Shown: one piece after another, positions 1 through 7,083 of the stretch | Numbering within the stretch: the stretch's first letter is position 1 | Layout of the letters: every line of letters begins with the position of its first letter | NCBI GenBank assembly: GCA_934526185.1 | Contig: CAKTAA010000040.1 | Span: 1-19,233 of the forward strand | Length of the DNA stretch: 19,233 nucleotides | Reading direction: 5' to 3' | Source: an uncultured Eubacteriales bacterium | GTDB taxonomy: Bacteria; Bacillota; Clostridia; Oscillospirales; CAG-272 | Program-made: the position numbers and the translations under genes | The notes under the pieces: generated by a model | What the model was told of the DNA's origin: nothing | Seen by the model: only the letters and a program-made list of their open reading frames with translations | Databases searched by the model: none

Positions 1-678
1 GTCCAGCTTGTTGATGATTTCCATACCAACGCAAGCGTCGTACTTCATGAAGAGGTCTACATACTTCTTAATGTTTGCGGGATTGTTAGCAGCATCCTCG
101 CCGGCAGTGCCGCTTGTGTTGCTGCCACCGTAGTAACGGCCGGGATGGTTGATATGGCAGATGCCGCCTAACTCCTGCGTCTTGGCGATATTGCTTTCCA
201 GCGTTGCCCCCGCTTCATTATTAAAGGGAGTGAAGAAGGTGTTCAAGTGGTCGCTTACAGACTGTTCATCGGAGTTCTGGATGGCGACCATACCGCGTCC
301 GTCTCTGTCTGTTCCGTAAGTAATCTCTTGCAGGCGCTCGTCCGTCAGATAGGTACGGCCCTTGCCTGTCGGGTCATCCTTGCGGTTCCAGGTTGTGTTG
401 GTAACATTGTGGTCGGTCAGGGCCAGAACGTCAAAGCCCTTTTTATAGTGTTCCTCAATCGTATCGGCCGGCTGCGGAGAGCCGTCACTCTCATTGGAGT
501 GGGCATGGAAGTCTGCTTTGTACTGCCCGTATGTTTCCCAGTTTACGCTGGCATAAGGGCTGTTAATGGTGAAGTCCAAGACACCAATTCCGTCCTGTCC
601 CTGGGCTGCAACGCCGGTGACAAACGTCCCTGCCAGTACGGCAGCCGCCAAAATGGTCGCAGTAGTTTTCTTTAGCAT
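1..678 (-). CDS. Secreted PHP-domain metal-dependent phosphoesterase (partial, C-terminus off the left edge)
   Basis: The frame is open from an ATG at 678 to the window edge, giving 226 residues without a stop. GGGAGAAC lies a few bases before the ATG, and TATAAT reads at 735-730 on the minus strand, with no good -35. Residues 1-25 form a Sec signal peptide: KK, then a hydrophobic stretch, then GVAA before QGQDG. The PHP metal-binding motifs follow: DFHAHS at about 57-61, LTDHN at about 87-91, and a later INHPG at about 176-180. The PHP superfamily covers metal-dependent phosphoesterases such as histidinol phosphatase and polymerase-associated phosphatases. Export suggests action on an extracellular or cell-surface phosphoester, but no substrate can be named. 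The last metal ligands lie outside the window, so an intact active site is not shown. It belongs to the same broad fold as the nuclease domain at 2660-5941 but is not otherwise similar to it. Confidence 0.85.
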   Translation of the reverse strand, partial: MLKKTTATILAAAVLAGTFVTGVAAQGQDGIGVLDFTINSPYASVNWETYGQYKADFHAHSNESDGSPQPADTIEEHYKKGFDVLALTDHNVTNTTWNRKDDPTGKGRTYLTDERLQEITYGTDRDGRGMVAIQNSDEQSVSDHLNTFFTPFNNEAGATLESNIAKTQELGGICHINHPGRYYGGSNTSGTAGEDAANNPANIKKYVDLFMKYDACVGMEIINKLD

Positions 679-1470
679 TTTGTTCTCCCTTTCTCAAATA
701 AACTTTGCTAACATTTCTGTTGCAGTTATATTATAACTCCTGCTATGTTAAGCTGCTACCATGCTCAAGTAAAATTTAGGAAAAAAGAAATGGAACACTA
801 CTCGGCAAATTCAGAAAAACAATATACAATATATTGTGCATGGGGGATTAACTCGCATCTATATATAGAAGCGAGCCCAATTGATGAAAGAATGAGAAGT
901 CTGTTTTTGATGGATACGCCTAAAACCCACTGATTGTTCTCAATATTAAACCTTGTGTCGTATTTAGATAATTCAAATTGAAAGTAAGCATGAAAAGTGA
1001 TAATTTAAATCAATGCTGCCTCGATTGAATGTCAAATAGGTGGTTATGTATTGCAGATCGCAGCTAAGCAGTTTCTTTTTAATGCGCCTCCTACGCCCTC
1101 GCAGGCGATAACATATCTTGACTGTTCAATATAGATCTGTTCACCTTTACATTTTTGGTCAATTCCGTTCTCTTCTTTTTCATTCTGAAGTATACCATAA
1201 TAGCAGAAGAAATTCCACCTCTATGAGGGAAAGATAACATCAGGCTGCAAAGCCCTCATACTTGAATCTTTTCGATGTAAATAATCGTATTTTTTTATCT
1301 TTCTGCCTACCTGAAGAAAAAAATAGCCGTCTTGCGTTGACAGATAGTCAGTCGCACCTAATCAATCCTCGATCATATTGATCTCAATAAAGTTTTCAAA
1401 ATATGCATTGTATATCTTAATAGTAATTGGGAAAAATATAATATGCAATAATATCTTGGAGGTTATATTA
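679..1470. other. Gene-poor intergenic stretch before the catalase gene
   Basis: No gene here can be supported. A 47-codon reading frame from ATG 790 to 933 (plus) has a weak AGGA upstream and no recognisable family. On the minus strand a stop-bounded frame of about 58 codons (roughly 1230 to 1050) has protein-like composition but no start codon in context, and could be the remnant of a lost gene. An inverted repeat TATGAGGG/CCCTCATA at 1222-1229 and 1253-1260 encloses a smaller GGCT/AGCC hairpin. Near the catalase start the DNA is very AT-rich and holds TATAAT at 1437-1442, without a convincing -35 at normal spacing. Confidence 0.5.
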
Positions 1471-2133
1471 ATGTTCAAACACGAAAAGATGCTTTTTCAT
1501 CCGGTTGAAGTGGAGAAACCAAACCCTCAGTACGCTGTGCTCCTTCAGGAGCAGCTTGGCGGCGGTAACGGTGAACTGAAAGCAGCGATGCAATATATGT
1601 CTCAGAGTTTTCGTATCAAGGATCCCGAAATCAAGGATTTATTTCTGGATATCGCTGCCGAAGAGCTCGGTCACATGGAAATGGTAGCACAAACGATTAA
1701 TCTTTTAAACGGTCACGAAGTTGACGCAACGCAGGTACAGGCAGGCGAGGTTCAGGCTCACGTTATTCTCGGCCTTAATCCCGGTCTGATCAACGCGTCA
1801 GGTTATTCCTGGACGAGCGATTATGTAACCGTGACCGGAGATCTGTGTGCCGACTTGCTCAGCAATATTGCATCCGAGCAACGGGCAAAGGTCGTATATG
1901 AATATCTTTACCGTCAAATTGAAGATAAGAAAGTCCGTGAAACGATCGACTTCCTGCTCAATCGAGAGGAGGCGCACAATCAGATGTTCCGTGATGCCTT
2001 CAATAAAGTGCAGAACACCGGATCAAATAGTGATTTCGGCACAACACAGGCAGCAAAGATGTATTTCTCCATGTCCGATCCCGGTCCCAATGCATTTGCG
2101 AACCATGATACAACGCCGCCCTCTTTCAAGTAA
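1471..2133 (+). CDS. Manganese catalase, CotJC-like spore coat type
   Basis: This 220-residue protein belongs to the dimanganese catalase family, which breaks hydrogen peroxide into water and oxygen. The family includes the spore coat protein CotJC. All five expected metal-ligand positions are visible: E35 in the GGGNGEL context, E65 and H68 in EELGHMEM, E136 in SEQRAK, and H169 in REEAHN. The start at 1471 is chosen because TTGGAGG sits 8 bases upstream and the protein then opens MFKHEKMLFHPVE, as family members do. A longer frame reaches back to 1378 but has no ribosome binding site there. The gene stands alone, with no cotJA or cotJB beside it, so a coat location is possible but unproven; a cytoplasmic peroxide defence role is the alternative. 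An intrinsic terminator follows closely. Confidence 0.93.
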   Translation: MFKHEKMLFHPVEVEKPNPQYAVLLQEQLGGGNGELKAAMQYMSQSFRIKDPEIKDLFLDIAAEELGHMEMVAQTINLLNGHEVDATQVQAGEVQAHVILGLNPGLINASGYSWTSDYVTVTGDLCADLLSNIASEQRAKVVYEYLYRQIEDKKVRETIDFLLNREEAHNQMFRDAFNKVQNTGSNSDFGTTQAAKMYFSMSDPGPNAFANHDTTPPSFK

Positions 2134-2180
2134 AACATCAAAAGCTCCCTATTATTTTTTATCAATTATTCTAAAAGAGA

Positions 2181-2232
2181 AAGGCTGCCCTGCAATTTTT
2201 AAATTGCGGAACAGCCTTATATATATTTTTTG
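2181..2232 (+). terminator. Intrinsic terminator of the manganese catalase gene
   Basis: A two-part stem is visible: AAGGCTG (2181-2187) pairs with CAGCCTT (2212-2218), and GCAATTT (2192-2198) pairs with AAATTGC (2201-2207). A short internal mismatch separates them. An AT-rich tract ending in six T residues follows at 2219-2232. It lies about 50 bases past the stop codon in the right orientation. Confidence 0.8.
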
Positions 2233-2613
2233 GTTTACCTTACACACTTAAATTGAAAAGCAAAGAGGAAAGAAGCCCGAGCATCCGTGAAAATTTGGGG
2301 AAAAATAGGTAAATATAACATTTTTCACTCAGAAGGGTGTTTTTGCCCTCGGAACATAGTTTTGTTCTCTTAACTTTGTCACTCTATAAAAGAGGAAAAT
2401 TTTTAATTACCGTTCCGGCTTGAAAATTATTCCTTAAAGAAAAACAGCATTGATTTTCATGCAGCTTCAAATCACGGTTAACAATTTTCATGGATAAGCA
2501 AAAATATTTTTGTGCGGGGAAGAGAGACAGTCAGACATTTATGGAGGCCCAGAGAATGGTTTACGTCCGACAATTCGATAATCGTTTCCATTGATTTAAT
2601 ATTTTGGCTTCCT
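2233..2613. other. Intergenic stretch with no recognised gene
   Basis: AT-rich DNA between two convergent genes. Short T-runs and a small AGGG/CCCT hairpin near 2333-2352 are visible, but I see no coding frame, RNA gene or mobile-element end that I can support. Confidence 0.4.
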
Positions 2614-2645
2614 AATTACAAAGAAAATCGGTTTTCTTTGTAATT
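2614..2645 (-). terminator. 14-bp perfect hairpin after the nuclease-helicase gene
   Basis: AATTACAAAGAAAA (2614-2627) pairs perfectly with 2632-2645 around a 4-base loop. It lies 15 bases past the stop of the minus-strand gene that ends at 2660. The 3' arm read on the minus strand begins TTTTCTTTG, but no long U-run follows, so termination is likely rather than certain. It could also serve as a 3' stabilising or bidirectional structure between the convergent genes. Confidence 0.55.
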
Positions 2646-2659
2646 TTAAAAGGAAATTT

Positions 2660-5600
2660 TTAAAACAAAGAGATTTGCTTTACTTTCGGTACAAACAGGG
2701 TTTCCGGAAGCCGGCATATGTTCAAATGTTCTTTTGGAATTTCATCCAGAAAAAGCGACGGTATACCATGGTGCAGCAGTATGAGCGTGTCCTCTGCGCG
2801 CGTAAGACCGACATAAAACAGTCTGCGCTCTTCTTCGATATCTGTTTGCCGGCCTGCGTTTTCCATTGGAATACAGCCCTTATCAATCCCGGCCAGAAAG
2901 ACTGCGGAAAATTCCAATCCCTTGGAGGCGTGGAGTGTCATCAACGTAACCGAATTTGAAACATACCTTTTCGCACCAGAACGCACCAAATCACCTTCCT
3001 CCCCCCATAAGAGATTTTGCAGAAATGCCTGCATGTCCTTGTGGCAGGTTGCCATATTCATCAGCTTTTCAAGCGGCTTATGTCCGTTCAGCTCGTGCAG
3101 GAAAACCCACTCCTCGATATGCTTGCGTGGAGAACCCCGACGGATCCGGTCGGAAAACCATGAGGCAAGCTCGATAAGCTTTAATAGAGAGGAATCAGGC
3201 AGGGAACTTTTCTGGAAATAAAGTGCCGGCAGCTTTTCCGGCGCAAGTTTTTCACCTGCTATGCTATGGCGGATATTCCAAAGCTCTTGGATTGTTTCAT
3301 CGTCAATGGGGAACATACGCCTGAGGCCGGCAGAAAATGCCTCGGCACACTCAAAATCCGCTGCCAAACGAAAAAAATCAACGGTTTTCCGCACCGCAGA
3401 ATCTTCTAAAAATGCTTCCCGTCCGGCAACTTTATAAGGAATGCCTTCCTTCCGCAGACAGTTTTCAATGAGCTCGGCCTGTCTGTGTGTCCGGTAAAGG
3501 ACGGCAATATCTGAAAAACTGTGCGCACGGAAATTACCGTCAGCATCCGCCTTATCCTGTGCGTCCAGCATATCGATGCCTCCGACCATCCGGTTGATTT
3601 CCTTAGCTATGTAAACCGCTTCGGTAAAGGCATCTGGTGCAGCAACGGCAAGAACCGGAGTTCCTGACGCACGGCAAGGCTCCAGTTCGCGGCGCTCTCC
3701 CGCATTTTCTGATATCAGTGGCAAGGCGCAGCGTAAAATTTCGGGTGTGGAGCGGTAATTGTGCCGCAGCTTTATTTGTCTGATTTCAGAGACGTCGTTT
3801 CTCAGCCTTTGAAACCACTTTGCGGTAGATCCGCGGAAACCGTATATAGATTGATCGGGATCGCCGATAACAAAGAGCTGTTTGCCATAACGATTCATTT
3901 CCAAAATCAGCCGGTATTGTATCTCGTTTATGTCCTGAAACTCATCCACACAAAGATAAGTGAAACTGCACAGAAATTCGGAGGCATTCTCTCTATTTTC
4001 AATTTCTGCAAGCGTTTCTGTAAGAAGATCGTCAAAGTCATATACATTTGCTTGGCCAAGAAGCTTTTGATACTCCTTGAAAGCATCTTCGGATACAGCG
4101 GCATCGGAGGAAAACGTTTGCTCTGCGGCTCCTCCTTTTCTTTTGGAAACTTCCTGTAAAAAACGGCGGGGAGCAAGCTTCAGCCCCATCTGTTCAATAA
4201 CTCGGCCGGCAAAATCCGAAGCACGTTCCGTATCAAGTATTATAGGCGCAACCCCTCTCCACTCTGTCAAAAGTTTCAGACAAAGAGAATGGAAGGTACC
4301 GATTTGAACGGATTTTGCCGCTCTTCTGACTTCTGATGTGCGTGCGAGCCGTTCACGAAGGGCATTTGCAGCCTGATTGGTAAAGGTAACTGCTGTAATA
4401 TCGTGGCCTTTGACACCGTTTTTCAACAGATAAAGAATGTGTTCGATCAGCGTGTTGGTTTTTCCTGTTCCAGGTCCGGCAATGATGGATATCGTTCGGT
4501 CGGCAGCCGACGCGGCCTCCTGCTGTTCCGCATTCATTTTGAAGGAGGGATGTTCCGGCACACCGGCTCTCTCTGCATTTTCGCCTTTTGAGTCCGGCGG
4601 CGGAGCGTGCCGAAAAACGGATTTCGTCGCAGGCCGCGGGGAGACGACCTCATTCTTTTCCAGTGGGAAAAAGCATAGCTGCCCCTGGAGCATTTCAATT
4701 TCATCCTGATTTAACAAATTGATTTTGCCGTATTCACCATCATAACCTGGAATCCTTATGACATTCCTCGTGCGGAGGCGCCGGATGCCCTCTTCGATCA
4801 AAGGACCGGCCACCTCGCCGATGTCGCTGAGAGGCGTTTTGCGTAGAATCTGAAATTCGGTTCCAAGTGTGCGCAGCAGTTCTATATACAGTGAGCTTGC
4901 GCGCTTTCCGGCAGCAGACACGCCGGTGGACGCCGCTATTACCTCAGGCAGCGGAACCAGACTTTCAAAGGGGGTTCTCTCCAGAATGGCGCCGGATTCC
5001 TCTCTATCGGAAAGCTGTTCCACTCGGTGCTGAACGCCTATGGTGATTTTTTTGCCGCAGACCGGACACTGTCCCCGGTATTCCAACGTTTCGGCAGGCG
5101 TCAGACAAACGCCGCAGTGTCTGTGTCCGTCGTAGTGATACTTTCCCTCCTCCGGAAAAAATTCAATGGTTCCGCGGAAACCGGCTTCGAGGCCCAAATC
5201 CAACGCTTTGGCTATGGCTGGAAAGGATAGGTCGGTCTCGAACAGCGTAGCTTCACGCCCGAGCTTCTGCGGAGAATGTGCATCGGAATTAGATACCAGT
5301 GTATAATTGTCGAGGGCAGAAACGCGGCGGTTCATGGGAGGATCCGAGGAAAGACCTGTTTCCAGAGCACGAATATGAGGTGTCAGATCACCGAAGCATT
5401 CTTCAATACTGTCGAACCCCGAAAAAGCACCGAAAAGCGAAAAATGGGGTGTCCAGATATGAGCGGGAATAAAGATGGCGTCCGGGCAACAGTCGAGCGT
5501 AAGCTCAAGAAGGTCACGGCTGTCCAGTCCAAGAATCGGACGGCCGTCTGAATGGATGTTTCCGACGATTTCCAGTCTCATGGCAAGACGTTCCGCAGCC

Positions 5601-5941
5601 TCTAAACTCGGCAAAAGGATCAGATTGTGTACCTTGCGTACTTTATCTCCTTTTTTATAAATTGAGCTGATTTCACCGGAAATCAAGTAACGAACGGGCC
5701 GGCTGTCCGACGGAACAAAGCCCTCCGGCATGGCATCATGACGGAGAATATACAACCCCTCTTCCGCTGGAACCAACTTATTTTTCAGCTCTGCGCGCCA
5801 GGACGGATGTGTAAAATCTCCTGTTCCAAGTATATCAATGCCCTTTCGCCTTCCCCAGAGTTCCAGAAATTCGAGAACGCACTCTCGGCTGGTAGCACGT
5901 GAATATTTTGAGTGGATATGCAAATCCGCAATGAATTCCAT
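2660..5941 (-). CDS. Endonuclease Q-like PHP nuclease fused to UvrD/PcrA-type helicase
   Basis: This 1093-residue protein has two enzymes in one chain. Residues 1 to about 430 resemble endonuclease Q (TIGR00375 family), which nicks 5' of deaminated bases. Visible motifs are DLHIHS at 6-11, GTGDFTHP, SGEISSIY, PAHIWTP, SNSDAHS, and a four-Cys zinc site (C276, C279, C292, C295). After a variable linker, residues from about 470 form a superfamily 1 helicase: GPGTGKT at 489-495, DEFQD at 666-670, GDPDQSIYGFRGS at 693-705, LRHNYRST, TLHASKGLEF at 1002-1011, and YVGLTRAED at 1043-1051. The last five residues are QISLF, close to the bacterial sliding-clamp motif QLSLF. The ATG at 5941 gives the usual MEFIADLHIHS opening; an in-frame TTG at 5971 has a GAAAGG only one base away and fits less well. 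It lies downstream of uvrB and uvrA, which suggests DNA repair. Domain calls are secure; the lesion it acts on is inferred. Confidence 0.88.
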   Translation of the reverse strand: MEFIADLHIHSKYSRATSRECVLEFLELWGRRKGIDILGTGDFTHPSWRAELKNKLVPAEEGLYILRHDAMPEGFVPSDSRPVRYLISGEISSIYKKGDKVRKVHNLILLPSLEAAERLAMRLEIVGNIHSDGRPILGLDSRDLLELTLDCCPDAIFIPAHIWTPHFSLFGAFSGFDSIEECFGDLTPHIRALETGLSSDPPMNRRVSALDNYTLVSNSDAHSPQKLGREATLFETDLSFPAIAKALDLGLEAGFRGTIEFFPEEGKYHYDGHRHCGVCLTPAETLEYRGQCPVCGKKITIGVQHRVEQLSDREESGAILERTPFESLVPLPEVIAASTGVSAAGKRASSLYIELLRTLGTEFQILRKTPLSDIGEVAGPLIEEGIRRLRTRNVIRIPGYDGEYGKINLLNQDEIEMLQGQLCFFPLEKNEVVSPRPATKSVFRHAPPPDSKGENAERAGVPEHPSFKMNAEQQEAASAADRTISIIAGPGTGKTNTLIEHILYLLKNGVKGHDITAVTFTNQAANALRERLARTSEVRRAAKSVQIGTFHSLCLKLLTEWRGVAPIILDTERASDFAGRVIEQMGLKLAPRRFLQEVSKRKGGAAEQTFSSDAAVSEDAFKEYQKLLGQANVYDFDDLLTETLAEIENRENASEFLCSFTYLCVDEFQDINEIQYRLILEMNRYGKQLFVIGDPDQSIYGFRGSTAKWFQRLRNDVSEIRQIKLRHNYRSTPEILRCALPLISENAGERRELEPCRASGTPVLAVAAPDAFTEAVYIAKEINRMVGGIDMLDAQDKADADGNFRAHSFSDIAVLYRTHRQAELIENCLRKEGIPYKVAGREAFLEDSAVRKTVDFFRLAADFECAEAFSAGLRRMFPIDDETIQELWNIRHSIAGEKLAPEKLPALYFQKSSLPDSSLLKLIELASWFSDRIRRGSPRKHIEEWVFLHELNGHKPLEKLMNMATCHKDMQAFLQNLLWGEEGDLVRSGAKRYVSNSVTLMTLHASKGLEFSAVFLAGIDKGCIPMENAGRQTDIEEERRLFYVGLTRAEDTLILLHHGIPSLFLDEIPKEHLNICRLPETLFVPKVKQISLF

Positions 5942-6111
5942 ACAATGTCCGTGCCTTAGCTTGAAAGGCAAACCTTTCTTCAGTTTTTGTGTCGGTATGA
6001 AGTGTAATTTAGAGAAGAAGTCCCAGAAACAGTGATATGCAAAAACGACTGTACAGCGATTTTGAGCGTAGTGCCTTATCCGTTAACGGAGAAAATAATA
6101 CCGGCGCAATT

Positions 6112-7035
6112 TCAGAGCAGCATATTTGGATATAAAAGCTCAGCGCGGTATTTTTGAACAAATCGAAGCGGCCGGTATGACATCTTCGAACGCCTGAGTC
6201 CTTCCAACCCCATGTCTTCTTCTCGGTTCACATAACGAAATTCCGGGTGATGCTGCAGATACAGGGAAGCAATTGCCGGATACGCACCGGTAACGTCATA
6301 CTGTGCCTTTTCCACATGAACGACAACGGTATCAGGCATAGCGGCAAGCGGCTCTCCGAGTGTAAAGGCAGCTATACAGCCGCCGACACGCAAACATCCT
6401 CCGCTGAGTGCAAGCTCTTTCCGGTATTTCAGCATAGTTCGTATAACGTCTTCCTCCGTTTCTGTTCCATGCCCGCTTCCTTCGTTGTTTCTTTGCCACG
6501 CCACGCTCATACAAAGACATTCCTCTGCATTGGAATCGGAAATTTCCTCGTATGAGCCCGCACCATATAAGTGAAGAAATCTGTTGAGGTGATTTTTTTT
6601 ACTGTGCATCGCTCGGCCTGCATAGGTGCGGAAAGCATCGGCTTCGTATACGTATTCGTCCTCGTCTCTGCTGCTCTCATACCGAAAAGCACCGGGATAC
6701 AGACGCTCAAGTCTATCGCAGTCTCCGGGCGAGAGACAAAGAAGCGAAAAAGGGAGGCCGCTCTCTTTTTCATTGTGTCTTATACACAGAAAGCCAAGCG
6801 CATTCTGCAAATCAGCATCATTTGAGGCAAGAGGCATCATAAACGCCTCTGAACCGTTGTCTGTTTTGAGAGAGAGACACAGCGCACCTCCAATACGGGC
6901 GTATTGATACGCATAAGAGTTTGACCAGCCAAACAGATTGCCAAAGCAATATTCGCAGCTCTCGCGGTCAAGCAGACAACAATAGGAATCTATTATGCTT
7001 TTATCAGATAAGGAAAGCTTCTGAAAGTCAGTCAT
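6112..7035 (-). CDS. DUF2156 protein (phosphatidylglycerol lysyltransferase C-terminal-like, GNAT fold)
   Basis: The 307-residue protein matches the DUF2156 family as I know it from Clostridia. Recognisable parts are FGNLFGWSN near the N-terminus, AMHSKKNHLNRF in the middle, and the C-terminal VNREEDMGLEGLRRSKMSY. The family shares the fold of the catalytic domain of MprF, which moves an amino acid from tRNA to a lipid. These stand-alone members have no membrane part and no proven substrate. GGAGAAAGGG sits about 10 bases before the ATG. It starts 48 bases after uvrA, so the two are probably cotranscribed, and the nuclease-helicase gene follows 170 bases later. Its position in a repair cluster does not by itself assign it a repair role. 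It is soluble by appearance: no signal peptide and no membrane segment. Confidence 0.8.
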   Translation of the reverse strand: MTDFQKLSLSDKSIIDSYCCLLDRESCEYCFGNLFGWSNSYAYQYARIGGALCLSLKTDNGSEAFMMPLASNDADLQNALGFLCIRHNEKESGLPFSLLCLSPGDCDRLERLYPGAFRYESSRDEDEYVYEADAFRTYAGRAMHSKKNHLNRFLHLYGAGSYEEISDSNAEECLCMSVAWQRNNEGSGHGTETEEDVIRTMLKYRKELALSGGCLRVGGCIAAFTLGEPLAAMPDTVVVHVEKAQYDVTGAYPAIASLYLQHHPEFRYVNREEDMGLEGLRRSKMSYRPLRFVQKYRAELLYPNMLL

Positions 7036-7083
7036 GCGGGTGCAGCCCTTTCTCCGGAACCTAAAGGGAGCCGGAAATCCAAT

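Noticed and set aside
745..933. 62-codon plus-strand frame near the left PHP gene
   Set aside because: No ribosome binding site at its first ATG and only a weak one at ATG 790; no recognisable family.
1378..2133. Longer catalase frame from 1378
   Set aside because: The extra 31 residues have no ribosome binding site and do not look like the family; TTGGAGG directs the start at 1471.
5942..5971. TTG start ten codons upstream for the nuclease-helicase
   Set aside because: The GAAAGG is only one base from the TTG, and the usual EndoQ opening begins at the ATG at 5941. Not fully excluded.
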